A stretch of 64,000 nt of DNA, taken from assembly GCA_963778075.1 (NCBI GenBank), contig CAVZTJ010000005.1, positions 310,001 through 374,000 of the forward strand, in the 5' to 3' direction. The DNA comes from JASHPR01 sp963778075 (GTDB lineage Bacteria; Actinomycetota; Actinomycetes; Streptosporangiales; Streptosporangiaceae). The notes beneath the pieces are model-generated. The model searched no databases and was not told the origin of the DNA. It saw nothing but the letters and a program-made list of their open reading frames with translations. A program made the translations under genes and the position numbers. Below, piece by piece: positions 52,498 through 60,570 of this stretch. How positions within the stretch are numbered: the stretch's first letter is position 1; each line of letters starts with the position of its first letter.

Positions 52498-52772
52498 CTG
52501 CTGGCGGCCAGCACGTTGCGGCAAGCTCGTCGGCTATTTCGAGGTCGAGCCTTGCGCGGTATTGGCCGGACACGATCTGGGTGAGATGGTGCCTCCGGCC
52601 TCCAGCCGGTCCAGGCAGGTGCGCACGGTGCGCTCCGACAGCCCGGTGTAGCGGACCACGGTCGCCACCGACGGGGAAACGCCCCGGAGCCGTCCGACCC
52701 GGCATGATTGGCCAGGCCCATCAATACGAACTTGCAAGCGCTCGAGGGCTGCCCACCACTATGGCGCGGCAC
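52498..52772 (-). pseudogene. HTH replication/plasmid-type protein, frameshifted
   Basis: Leftward from a GTG at 52772: SSACKFVLMGLANHAGSDGS, then in other frames VATVVRYTGLSERTVRTCLD and RLEAGGTIS. This is the winged-helix domain found in helix-turn-helix proteins of actinomycete integrative elements and plasmids, which begins by keeping 'KFVLMGLANHA' and uses SERTVRTCLDRLE as recognition helix. At least two frame changes lie at ~52690 and ~52600. Its nearness to the att-like tRNA copy supports element origin. Confidence 0.6.
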
Positions 52773-52978
52773 CGGCGCCAGGTTCAGCGCCCAGGAGAGC
52801 CTCCACGCTCACCGGGCACCGGTCCGCCGCTGCCTCGCCCCGGCGACCGCAGCCCTGAGCCTAGTCTCAGTTCTAGTCTCATTCACCCCAGCCCGGCGCC
52901 GTTCACCACCGGTCACTCGCTCGGCGTCCGCGCAGGTCACGGACAGTGGCAGACTCGCGCGAACACTGGTCAGCAGTG
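52773..52978. other. Non-coding stretch before the att-like tRNA copy
   Basis: No gene is visible. TAGTCTCAGTTCTAGTCTCA at about 52862-52881 is a tandem 11-base repeat (TAGTCTCAnTT), again resembling the GTCTCATT motifs near both tRNA copies; possible integrase arm sites. Confidence 0.4.
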
Positions 52979-53034
52979 TTGGAAAGCGTGTTGGGGGCAA
53001 CCCCTCAGGAGTTCGAATCTCCTATCCTCCGCCG
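52979..53034 (+). other. Displaced tRNA-Ser(GGA) 3' half (attachment-site remnant)
   Basis: From TTGGAAAGCG in the anticodon loop to GCCG, 51 of 56 bases equal 45485-45540. The differences include paired changes in the T-stem (GCGAG/CTCGC becomes AGGAG/CTCCT), so base pairing is kept. The 5' half of a tRNA is absent here. This is how the displaced end looks after an element carrying its own tRNA 3' end integrates. Confidence 0.85.
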
Positions 53035-53188
53035 CCTTTACCAGGCAAGACGCTGCCCCGCGTCAATTGAGTTGCCGGCTCGCCGCCCGGTCTGGTCTCA
53101 TTCTTAGCCTCATTCGAGGCTCGGGTTAGGCCGGGCGGGGATGTCAGCGAGGCAGTGTGTTCTTCTTCACCGGCGTCAGCCCCCCGCG

Positions 53189-53623
53189 ATGACCGGCCGC
53201 CGGGGCAGGCTGTTGCGGCAGCGGAACTTCCGCCTGTTCTGGGCCGGGGAGAGCATCAGCGAGGTCGGCAATTCCGTCACCATCGTCGTCATTCCGCTGG
53301 TCGCCATCGATACCCTGCACACCAGCACGTTCATCGTCACGCTGCTGACCGCGATGGTTTGGATGCCCTGGGTCATCATCGGCATTCCCGCCGGAGCGTG
53401 GGTCGACCGGCTGCCACCCCGGCCCGTCATGCTGGCCTGTGATGCGATCTCGCTGGCGGTGTACGCGAGCGTCCCCGTCGCCGCCTGGTGCGGGGTGCTG
53501 ACCGTGGCGCAGCTCATCGCGGTCACGCTGATCGCCGGCGCGACGGCCCATCGTGACAGATGTCATCCCAGGCTCATGACATCCGGGGGTCGCGATCGGG
53601 CCCGCAGCCCGGCAGATTGGTAA
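53189..53623 (+). pseudogene. MFS transporter N-terminal fragment
   Basis: From an ATG at 53189: LLRQRNFRLFWAGESISEVG, NSVTIVVIPLVAIDTLHTST and a motif-A-like GAWVDRLPPRPVMLACDA. Four membrane helices of an expected twelve are present before the sequence loses homology at about 53548. This is the start of an MFS exporter (MefA/ENTS-like) truncated next to the island border. Confidence 0.65.
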
Positions 53624-53694
53624 CAGGCAGACGGACTGCTCGACTGTGCAACTGCCTGGCGCCACCACGGCGGGCAGGAGAACGGCAGGTAGTG

Positions 53695-54135
53695 ATGAAC
53701 GCGGTGCAGGACAGGTACCGGCCCCCGCAGATCAGAGCGTCAGATGCCGACCGCGACGCGGTCGTGACGGCGCTGAGCGAGCATTTCCAGGCGGGCCGGC
53801 TCACGACAGAGGAACTCGAAGAGCGGACCGGCCAGGCCCTGGCGGCCCGCACTCTCGGCCAGCTCGACGAGCTGACGGCCGATCTTCCTGCTCCGCGGCC
53901 TGCCGCGTCTCCCGCCCCGGTCGCACCGCGACGGCGGCCCGGCTACCCGGTGCTGATGCCGCTCGTCGCCGGTGTCGCCGCGCTGGCGATCCTCGCCGTG
54001 GTGGTCGGCACCAGCACGGGCCTTCATGCGTGGGGAGTCTGGTGGGTCATTCCCGTCGCGCTGCTGATCGCCCGGCGGCTGGCCGGGCGGCACGACTACC
54101 GGCGCGACTTCCGGGGTGACTTTAGGCAGCATTGA
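53695..54135 (+). CDS. DUF1707 (SHOCT-like) membrane protein
   Basis: I chose the ATG at 53695 (146 residues). The DUF1707 block reads IRASDADRDAVVTALSEHFQ then AGRLTTEELEERTGQALAAR and TLGQLDELTADLP, followed by a proline-rich linker, two membrane helices (LMPLVAGVAALAILAVVVGT; VWWVIPVALLIARRLAG) and a basic tail. DUF1707 proteins are common in actinomycetes, with no settled role. Confidence 0.85.
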   Translation: MNAVQDRYRPPQIRASDADRDAVVTALSEHFQAGRLTTEELEERTGQALAARTLGQLDELTADLPAPRPAASPAPVAPRRRPGYPVLMPLVAGVAALAILAVVVGTSTGLHAWGVWWVIPVALLIARRLAGRHDYRRDFRGDFRQH

Positions 54136-54197
54136 ACGCAGGCCGCTCATCTCGCTCATGATGGTGCATAAGCACCGCCCAGCGAGGGAGCGTGTCC

Positions 54198-54650
54198 ATG
54201 AACCGAGTGGTCACCGGCTTTGACGAGAACGGTAACCCGGTGGTCATCCGGCAGGGCGAGCCGCCGGTCGTCATCCACGCCGGGAGGTACACCACGACCG
54301 AGCTGTGGGTGTCGGAGCGCGGGCCCATCCTCGCGGCTGGCATCGACGCCGCCACGCGCGAGTGGGCGCTCGAGCCGCCGCCGGGCGGCGCCTGCTTCCG
54401 CGTCGTCGAAATCGCACCGGGTCCCGGCGGCGCCGGCTCCGAGCATGCGGAGTTCCAGGGCGCCCACGCCACGGACACCCTCGACTACGTCACCGTCCTG
54501 ACCGGGGAGGTGACGCTCGTGGTGGGCGGCGCCGAGGTGACCCTCGGCCCGGGAGACTCGGTCGTTCAGCAGCCCGGCGTGCCGCACGACTGGCAGAACC
54601 GCTCGTCTGCGCCGGCCATCATGGTCGGTGTCCTGCTCAGCGCCGGGTAG
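54198..54650 (+). CDS. Cupin-domain protein
   Basis: I chose the ATG at 54198, 7 bases after GAGGGA; a GTG at 54192 adds two residues. The single cupin is GSEHAEFQGAHATDTLDYVT (motif 1, histidines partly replaced), VLTGEVTLVVGGAEVTLGPG and DSVVQQPGVPHDWQNRS (motif 2 His). The N-terminal part (ITAGRYTTTELWVSE-like) is a lead-in strand region. Small cupins like this bind metal or small ligands; the substrate is unknown. Confidence 0.8.
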   Translation: MNRVVTGFDENGNPVVIRQGEPPVVIHAGRYTTTELWVSERGPILAAGIDAATREWALEPPPGGACFRVVEIAPGPGGAGSEHAEFQGAHATDTLDYVTVLTGEVTLVVGGAEVTLGPGDSVVQQPGVPHDWQNRSSAPAIMVGVLLSAG

Positions 54651-54654
54651 CCGG

Positions 54655-55381
54655 GTGAGCGAGGGCCCGCGGCTGGACTGGGGTCTGCTGACCGCATTCG
54701 ACCCGGAGCGTGCCGCGCGCGCGTTCCGCCGGACCTCGGCCGGATATGGCAGCTCGCCGGGGAGTCGCTGAACCTGGTGGCGCGCCCGATCGAGCGATTC
54801 GAGCTCGCGGGCACGCTCAACGGCCATCCCGGCCACGTGCGGTCCGATCGGGCGAAGCAGAACTTCCCGGCCATCTTCTCCGTTGCCGTGACCGGTTACC
54901 GGGCCCGGGACCCGCTGCGCAGCTACAGCCGGGCCACCGCCGACTCGGCCCTGCTGTCCTGGGCCGGCGTCTACCGGCCGACCGGAAACCCGATCGACGA
55001 ATGGTTCTTCGTGCCGCTGCTGCAGGCGGTGGACCTGCTGGCGTGGTCCCTTCCGCGGGGCGAGCAGGCGGCCCTGCGCGACTGGGTGCAGGCGTTCGTG
55101 ACCACGGGCGACCGCTTCTACGCCGGCAAGGCCGCGGGCAATTCCGCACGGGCCAACAACTGGATGGCACGCCGCCTGCCCGTCGTGACGACGGGAACCC
55201 CGCGTTCCGCAACGCCCCGTGGGAGCCCGCCGGTGCCCGCGTGCTGCTCAGGCTGGCAAGGGCGGCGTTCCCGGAGGTCCGCGCCTGGACCGAGGGCATC
55301 GTCGACGCACGCTACGACCCCCGCACCAAGCTGCTGGCTGCGGTCTACGGCGAGCCGCAGCGTCGCCGCGGCTGGCCGTAG
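54655..55381 (+). pseudogene. Polysaccharide-lyase-like or hypothetical enzyme, decayed
   Basis: Parts of one protein lie in two or three frames: LDWGLLTAFDPERAARAFRR, then (after ~54720) LGRIWQLAGESLNLVARPIE and PTGNPIDEWFFVPLLQAVDL, LRDWVQAFVTTGDRFYAGKA, NNWMARR, and (after ~55185) EPAGARVLLRLARAAFPEVR to the stop at 55379. The helical pattern and NNWMARRL resemble alginate-lyase-type (alpha/alpha) proteins, but I am not sure. The middle of the gene also looks deleted at the second shift. Confidence 0.4.
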
Positions 55382-55390
55382 ACCGGCCGG

Positions 55391-56353
55391 TCAGGGAATC
55401 ATCGGCGTGACGTTGTAGGGCTGGTGCAGCAGCCCGAACTCCTGCATGAGGTCGGCAACCCGCTGGACCAGCACCGGGTCGCTGTCGAGCGGGAACTGCG
55501 GGGAGGCCATGATCGCGGCCGCCGTCGCCGTCACACCGGAGTACTGCACCATCGCCTTCTCGACCGCGCCGGGATCGGTGTCGGCCATCCGCTGAGCCTC
55601 CACGAGCGCCCTCCGGAAGGCCGCGGCGGTCTTCGGGTACTTCTGCAGCCACGACTTGGTGACCACGTACCCGCTGATCGGCAGCGACGTCACGGCGCCC
55701 TGGTCGAGGTCGGCGAGCGGCTCGGCGCCGATGGAGTCTTCCGCGTTGGTCGCGAACGGCTGGGGCATGAACGCCGCGGCCACCTTGTGCTGCTTGAGCG
55801 CAGCGGCCATGTCCGGGAACTGGATCGTCGTGAAATGCACCTGGCTCGGGGACATCATGTTGGCCTCGAGCGTCGCGCTGACCAGCAGCTGGCCGATGCC
55901 GTTGAGCGCGTTGAGGGCGATCGTCTTGCCCCGGAGGTCGTTCACGGTACGGACCGGCGAGCCTGCCGGGATCATCAGCTGCTGAACCTGCGGCTCCATG
56001 ATCGATCCCGCGGCCAGTATCTCGAAGTCCGCGTGCTGCTTGACGTTGGCCAGCATGTAGGAGACGTAGTTCCCGCTGGTGATGGCGTACTTCCCGTGCA
56101 GCTGCTGCTGGATAACGGTTTCACTGCTGATGGCCGGCTTGATCGTCACGTGGATGCCCTGGGCGGCGAGCAGGCCGTCCTGCACCGCGATGTAGAGGCC
56201 CGCCGAGTCGGCAGCCGGGACGGCGGCGATCGTCAGATGGTGCAGCTCGACATCGGACGAGGACGACTGGGCGCCTTTCGCACTCGAGCAGGCCGTGGCA
56301 AGGACGGCGGTCGCTGCCAATGCCATGGCAACGCCCCAAAAACGACGTTTCAT
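55391..56353 (-). CDS. ABC transporter substrate-binding lipoprotein (NMT1/SsuA type)
   Basis: The gene has 320 residues. A lipoprotein signal: basic start, AMALAATAVLATACSSAKG with the lipobox LATAC. The binding domain has IAAVPAADSAGLYIAVQDGL, LAAQGIHVTIKPAISSETVI and LRGKTIALNALNGIGQLLVS, typical of NMT1/THI5-like and sulfonate/nitrate/pyrimidine binding proteins. The matching ATPase and permease genes are not adjacent, so it is an orphan or works with a distant transporter. Confidence 0.85.
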   Translation of the reverse strand: MKRRFWGVAMALAATAVLATACSSAKGAQSSSSDVELHHLTIAAVPAADSAGLYIAVQDGLLAAQGIHVTIKPAISSETVIQQQLHGKYAITSGNYVSYMLANVKQHADFEILAAGSIMEPQVQQLMIPAGSPVRTVNDLRGKTIALNALNGIGQLLVSATLEANMMSPSQVHFTTIQFPDMAAALKQHKVAAAFMPQPFATNAEDSIGAEPLADLDQGAVTSLPISGYVVTKSWLQKYPKTAAAFRRALVEAQRMADTDPGAVEKAMVQYSGVTATAAAIMASPQFPLDSDPVLVQRVADLMQEFGLLHQPYNVTPMIP

Positions 56354-56625
56354 GATATATTCTCCCCACAGCGTGGTCTAAGGGTCCGAACCGCCGTTCG
56401 TCGCCCACCCTGCCATGAGCCATCCGGCGGTGGGGCGGAATCACCCAACTTGCGGGGTCCTGACCAGCGCAGACATCTGGACAATCGCACGCCTGATCCG
56501 AGTCAAGGACGCAAATCGCCCGCCGCCGACCAGACGGGTCCGCCCGCCCCCACGGCGGCGCAATCCCCTGCGGGCGCAGGGATTCTGTCCGGCGGGACCC
56601 CGGGGCTCATCTAAACTCGGCAAGT
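56354..56625. other. Divergent intergenic region
   Basis: It lies between the leftward binding protein and the rightward small gene. No gene or strong repeat is visible. Confidence 0.3.
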
Positions 56626-56919
56626 GTGATCTTCAAGCAGGTAGGCGAGGGACGCCCCTACCCCGATCACACATGGAGCTCCCGTGAATGGGCCGAGATA
56701 CCGCCCCGCCCCGTCCGCCTTGACCAGCTCATCACCACGAAGAACGTGCTCGATTTGCATACCGTCCTGGACGCGGACTCAACGTTCTACGGCGACCTGT
56801 TCCCGCACGTGATCCGCTGGAGGGGTGAGCTCTACCTGGAGGACGGCCTGCACCGGGCGCTGCGGGCCGCCCTGCACCAGCGGACCGTGCTGCACGTCCG
56901 CGTTCTGGAGCTGGACTGA
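56626..56919 (+). CDS. Conserved small actinomycete protein
   Basis: The gene has 97 residues (GTG start). MIFKQVGEGRPYPDHTWSSR, WAEIPPRPVRLDQLITTKNV, TFYGDLFPHVIRWRGELYLE and DGLHRALRAALHQRTVLHVR. This protein is very conserved in actinomycetes at nearly constant length; some annotations call related proteins VapB-like, but there is no toxin gene here. The YLEDGLHRALRA segment resembles ParB/sulfiredoxin-type loops. Function not known. The tail-to-tail neighbour is the hydrolase at 56932. Confidence 0.75.
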   Translation: MIFKQVGEGRPYPDHTWSSREWAEIPPRPVRLDQLITTKNVLDLHTVLDADSTFYGDLFPHVIRWRGELYLEDGLHRALRAALHQRTVLHVRVLELD

Positions 56920-56931
56920 TCCAGCCGGCGG

Positions 56932-58173
56932 CTAGCCCTTGTCCTTGTGCGACGCCGTGGAGACCGCGGTCTTCTTGTGCTTGGTGTGCTTGGTGTGCTT
57001 GACCGCCGGCCGGTGACCCTGCTGGGCTTTCTGGGCCTGCCGTTCCTGCAGGGCAGTGTCGTTGTGGGCAAGCTGCGGCGTCATCCACTCCAGCAGCGAC
57101 GGCATCAGCGACCGCCAGGTGAACATGCTGTGCCCGCCGCCCGGCACTACCCTGAGCGTCGTACCGGGCTGCCGGGTCTGCAGCAGCTGCTCGAAGATCT
57201 GGGCGTTGCGCATGTCCTGCTTGTCGCTGCTGCCGACGCCGAGCCAGAACAGCGGGATCCTGCTGCCGGGTGGCAGCGACAGGATCAGGTCGTCCGGTGT
57301 GTTCTCGCGCTTCAGCTTGGCGCTGCCGCCAAATGGGTTCACCATCCTGGGCGGGTTGGTCAGCTGGTTGTCTGACGGCACGAAGTACCCGCTGAGTACC
57401 CCGGAGAAGCCGAAGTTGTTGCCGTACTTCAGGCCGAGGTTCGCGGCGCAGAACCCGCCCTCGGAATAGCCGGCGATGCCCCACGCGGCCCCCGGCGGCA
57501 TCACCCGCAGCTTCTGGCCGATGTACGCGGGAAGATCCTGGGCGAGGTAGGTCGCATCCTGGGCGCCATGGAACTGGTTGAGGCACTGCAGCGAGATGCC
57601 CCGGCCGCCGTTCGCGTCCGGCATGACAAGAACGGTCGGCTTCACTTCACCGTTGCTGATGAGCTCCTGCATCAGCGCGGTGACCCCGACGACGGTGATC
57701 CAGTCCTGGGGGGTGCCGGGGAAGCCGTGCAGCAGCTCGATCGCGGGAAACCGGTAGTTGCGGTAGGACGCCTGGAAGTACTGCGGCGGCAGGTACACGT
57801 AGACGTTGCGCGTGATGTGGCTGAGCTTGCCGGTCACCCTCAGGTGCGCCGTGTAGCCGAACTGCGCCGCCACCGCCTGGTCGATGGTGCTGCCGAGGAA
57901 CGTGCTGAACTTGACCCCCGCGCCGGAGTCGGTCGTCGGCAGCTCGGCGGCCTGGTTGCCCGCGCCGGTGAAGTCCGAGATCGCCGAATTCCAGTTCTGG
58001 TAGTAGTCGTAGTACTTGTTGACCGCCGCGACGCCAAACGCCATCGCGGGAATGAACGCCAGGCAGGCGGCGAAGATGCGGAAGACCATCTGCTTCGCGA
58101 CGGCCATCCACCACATCAGGCCACCGAACACCACGATGAGCAGCAAAAAGAACGCTGTGCTTTGCGGTTCCAA
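56932..58173 (-). CDS. Alpha/beta-hydrolase (esterase D / antigen-85-like), membrane-anchored
   Basis: I chose a TTG at 58173 (LEPQSTAFFLLLIVVFGGLM), because the open frame further upstream overlaps the tRNA-Ser gene. Two membrane helices at the start (AFFLLLIVVFGGLMWWM; VFRIFAACLAFIPAMAFGVA), then an extracytoplasmic esterase domain: IELLHGFPGTPQDWITVVGV (oxyanion region), nucleophile in GIAGYSEGGFCAANLGLKYG, Asp/His at SSDKQD and VVPGGGHSMFTWRSLM. The C-terminus is a Lys/His/Thr-rich tail (KHTKHTKHKK). Similar to mycolyltransferase-like or esterase proteins; substrate unknown. Confidence 0.75.
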   Translation of the reverse strand: MEPQSTAFFLLLIVVFGGLMWWMAVAKQMVFRIFAACLAFIPAMAFGVAAVNKYYDYYQNWNSAISDFTGAGNQAAELPTTDSGAGVKFSTFLGSTIDQAVAAQFGYTAHLRVTGKLSHITRNVYVYLPPQYFQASYRNYRFPAIELLHGFPGTPQDWITVVGVTALMQELISNGEVKPTVLVMPDANGGRGISLQCLNQFHGAQDATYLAQDLPAYIGQKLRVMPPGAAWGIAGYSEGGFCAANLGLKYGNNFGFSGVLSGYFVPSDNQLTNPPRMVNPFGGSAKLKRENTPDDLILSLPPGSRIPLFWLGVGSSDKQDMRNAQIFEQLLQTRQPGTTLRVVPGGGHSMFTWRSLMPSLLEWMTPQLAHNDTALQERQAQKAQQGHRPAVKHTKHTKHKKTAVSTASHKDKG

Positions 58174-58262
58174 TGAACACTCCGGAAGCCGGGCTCGATC
58201 CCCTCTTCTGATAGTCGCGCCACGCACCACACGGGTGCGCCCCGATCCAGTCCGGCGCGTCG

Positions 58263-58349
58263 CGGTGGAGGTGGGATTTGAACCCACGGAAGGGTTGCCC
58301 CTTCACACGCTTTCGAGGCGTGCGCCCTCGGCCACTAGGCGACTCCACC
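58263..58349 (-). tRNA. tRNA-Ser (CGA)
   Basis: Leftward cloverleaf with long variable arm: acceptor GGTGGAG/CTCCACC, anticodon stem ACGCC-type with loop CTCGAAA (anticodon CGA), variable arm with AGGGGCAACCCTT, T-arm GTGGG-TTCAAAT-CCCAC, discriminator G. CCA is not encoded. Confidence 0.96.
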
Positions 58350-58440
58350 GCCGATGAGCCTACCCGACGCGGGCGGCCCGCCGCCTGGCGCGGCAGATCA
58401 GCTCGGGATCTGCCGCATTGTTCCGGGGGGGCGTGGGCTC

Positions 58441-58914
58441 CTAGCGGCGCCGGGCGAAGAACGCGCGCAGCAGCGCCGCACACTCGTCCTCTAGCACGCC
58501 GCCGATCACCTCGACGCGGTGCGGGAGCCTCCGGTCGCGCAGCACGTCCCACAGCGAGCCCGCGGCGCCCGCCCTGGAATCGACGGCGCCGTAGACCAGC
58601 CGGTCCACGCGGGCGGCGGTCATGGCCCCCGCGCACATCGTGCACGGTTCCAGCGTGACGACCAGCGTGCACCCGTCCAGCCGCCAGCGGCCGCGCGCGG
58701 CCGCCGCCTGCCGGATGGCCACGACCTCGGCGTGCGCCGTGGGATCGTTGTCGGCCTCCTGGCGGTTGCGGCCCGCCCCGGCCACCGCCCCCGCTGCGTC
58801 CAGGACGACGGCACCGACCGGGACCTCGGTGTCGTCCCCGGCGGGAAGGCCAGCGGCGTGATCGAGCGCCAGGCGCATGGCCGGCTCGAACGACGAAAGG
58901 TAGCCGGTGGTCAC
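58441..58914 (-). CDS. tadA: tRNA-specific adenosine deaminase
   Basis: The gene has 157 residues. Zinc-deaminase motifs: HAEVVAIRQAAAARGRW (HAE) and TLVVTLEPCTMCAGAMTAAR (PCxxC). It converts A34 of tRNA-Arg(ACG) to inosine. Its start overlaps the stop of the gene upstream by 4 bases, the standard actinomycete pair. Confidence 0.95.
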   Translation of the reverse strand: MTTGYLSSFEPAMRLALDHAAGLPAGDDTEVPVGAVVLDAAGAVAGAGRNRQEADNDPTAHAEVVAIRQAAAARGRWRLDGCTLVVTLEPCTMCAGAMTAARVDRLVYGAVDSRAGAAGSLWDVLRDRRLPHRVEVIGGVLEDECAALLRAFFARRR

Positions 58915-59411
58915 AGGCCGAGCACGCCGTCGAGGGCGCGCTTCAGTGCCGTCTCGAACCCCAGCCTCCGGGCGATGCTCTCCAGCGCCTCGTCCGGGAA
59001 GGTGTCCAGGTCACCGGACAGGGCGCCGAGATCCATCTCGTCGATGCCGAGGTCGGCGAAGATGGACAGATCCCCGGCCGGGAGCACCTGGTCGAGATCC
59101 TCGTCCTCATCCGGGACCGGGATGTCCAGGTAGTCGAGGACCTGGCGGGCCAGGGGCCAGTCGACCGACGCGGTGAGATCGGAAAGGAACACCGAGACCT
59201 GGCTGCCCACGACGCGGAGCGCGACAAAGAAGTCGTCGCCAACGGCGGCCAGGCCAATCGTCCCGCCAATACTCGGCTGCTGCCGAAGGGCATGGATGAG
59301 GCCTTCGAGGTTCTCCGTCAATGCCGTAGGCAGGAGCTCCGCCTCCCAGGCGTCGTCCTCCCTGTAAACGACGACGGAGAAGTCGGCACTGGTTACATCG
59401 GTCATCGTCAC
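58911..59411 (-). CDS. tRNA adenosine deaminase-associated protein
   Basis: The gene has 166 residues. It reads TSADFSVVVYREDDAWEAEL, ALRVVGSQVSVFLSDLTASV, and a long acidic C-terminal part (VPDEDEDLDQVLPAGDLSIF). The family takes its name from sitting with tadA in actinomycetes; its biochemical role is not settled. The 4-base overlap with tadA ties them into one operon. Confidence 0.92.
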   Translation of the reverse strand: MTMTDVTSADFSVVVYREDDAWEAELLPTALTENLEGLIHALRQQPSIGGTIGLAAVGDDFFVALRVVGSQVSVFLSDLTASVDWPLARQVLDYLDIPVPDEDEDLDQVLPAGDLSIFADLGIDEMDLGALSGDLDTFPDEALESIARRLGFETALKRALDGVLGL

Positions 59412-59675
59412 CCCAACGGCGCGTCATCCAGGAGGGAATGGTGTCAGATTCCGGCAGGCCACGCTGCATGATCGCTAGCTCGCGATGCCTGGCTGTGATC
59501 TGTCATGGCACGCGGTAACAGCCGGATGCCGCGCCAGCACCGATCGTAGCCAAGCAGGGCAGCCGGACGCGGACCGGCACGGAGCCGGGCAGGCCGCTTT
59601 GATCCGTCCTTGATCGGCGTGGGAGGGCGCACCTGCGCAGCTGATCCACTAAGGTGAACCTCTGGATCGTCATCA
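59412..59675. other. Divergent intergenic region
   Basis: This lies between the tadA operon and the small membrane gene. No gene is visible; the leftward promoter of the tadA operon should be here. Confidence 0.3.
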
Positions 59676-59704
59676 TTGGTCGGTTGATTGCCCTGAGCTA
59701 TGCT
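59676..59704 (+). promoter_or_regulatory. Candidate vegetative promoter of the PH-domain operon
   Basis: TTGGTC (59676-59681) and TATGCT (59699-59704) with a 17-base spacer fit -35/-10 boxes of the main sigma factor. The first gene starts 55 bases after the -10 box. Confidence 0.4.
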
Positions 59705-59758
59705 GGGGAATAAGGGCGGTAACGGCCCCCCGTAATGAGGGCGCTGGGAGGTGGTGAG

Positions 59759-59911
59759 ATGCTAAGGAAGATCATCACGTGGGCGATCGTGCTGTTCATC
59801 ATTTTCTATGTCGCCACCCAGCCATCGGGCGCGGCAAGTATCGTCCACCACGCCTATAACGGCTTGCATGACGCGGCCAGCTCGCTGGCTACTTTCGTGA
59901 ACTCGCTCTGA
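59759..59911 (+). CDS. Small (50-residue) membrane protein
   Basis: ATG at 59759 follows GGGAGGTGGTGAG. The peptide has a helix (KIITWAIVLFIIFYVATQPS) and an amphipathic tail (GAASIVHHAYNGLHDAASSL). It is too small for most annotation cut-offs, but the strong ribosome site and its place 4 bases before the PH-domain gene support it as real. Function unknown; possibly a partner of that membrane protein. Confidence 0.7.
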   Translation: MLRKIITWAIVLFIIFYVATQPSGAASIVHHAYNGLHDAASSLATFVNSL

Positions 59912-59915
59912 GCCG

Positions 59916-60467
59916 ATGAGAGTGACCAGCCGCACGGCGGGCGGGCCAGCCGCCGTCAGCAAATACCTCCTACCCAACGAGCAGCAGGTCATACACACGC
60001 GTCGGCATCCGGCCATCCTGATCGGCCCGAGCCTCCTGACGCTGGCCGGCCTGCTGGTGGCGGCCCTGCTCAGCGCCACTGTACTGCGCGGGTACGGGGC
60101 AGTGATCACCGTCATCTGGGTCGCCTGGCTGGTGCTGTTCGGGTACATGATCTGGAACGTCATCAACTGGGCGGTTGACTACTTCGTGGTCACGTCGCAC
60201 CGGATCCTGCTGACCTCTGGCGTGTTCACCCGGAAGGTCGCAATGATGCCGCTGACCAAGGTCACCGACATGAGCTTCCAGCGCACGTTTTCCGGCCGCA
60301 TGTTCGGCTATGGCGAGTTCATCGTCGAATCCGCCGGCCGGGACCAGGCGCTGAGAACAATTGACCATATTCCCTATCCGGAGCAGCTTTACCTAGAGGT
60401 ATGTGGGATGCTCTTCGGGGCCGAAGACGAGGCAAGCAGCTCCGGTTCGGACTCGAGCGACGATTAA
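59916..60467 (+). CDS. PH-domain (YdbT/bPH2-like) membrane protein
   Basis: The gene has 183 residues. It opens with VSKYLLPNEQQVIHTRRHPA, the usual lead-in, followed by two membrane helices (IGPSLLTLAGLLVAALLSAT; VIWVAWLVLFGYMIWNVINW), and the bPH2 domain DYFVVTSHRILLTSGVFTRK with GYGEFIVESAGRDQALRTID. The C-terminus is Ser/Asp/Glu-rich. Bacterial PH proteins of this type are membrane regulators without established ligands. Cotranscribed with the 50-residue gene. Confidence 0.88.
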   Translation: MRVTSRTAGGPAAVSKYLLPNEQQVIHTRRHPAILIGPSLLTLAGLLVAALLSATVLRGYGAVITVIWVAWLVLFGYMIWNVINWAVDYFVVTSHRILLTSGVFTRKVAMMPLTKVTDMSFQRTFSGRMFGYGEFIVESAGRDQALRTIDHIPYPEQLYLEVCGMLFGAEDEASSSGSDSSDD

Positions 60468-60570
60468 GTCCCACCTTCCCCAACTGCCCCTTCCCCGGGG
60501 TTCCTGCGGCCGGACGTTCTCCTGCGACACGCCCGGCTGCAGGAGCCTGCCCGGATCTGATGGCCGTCCG

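Noticed and set aside
53560..53694. Upstream extension of the DUF1707 gene
   Set aside because: The extra 45 residues overlap the MFS fragment and have no DUF1707 character; ATG 53695 fits the family start.
58174..58287. Upstream extension of the hydrolase gene
   Set aside because: It would run into tRNA-Ser(CGA) and is Arg/Thr-rich, unlike a protein start.
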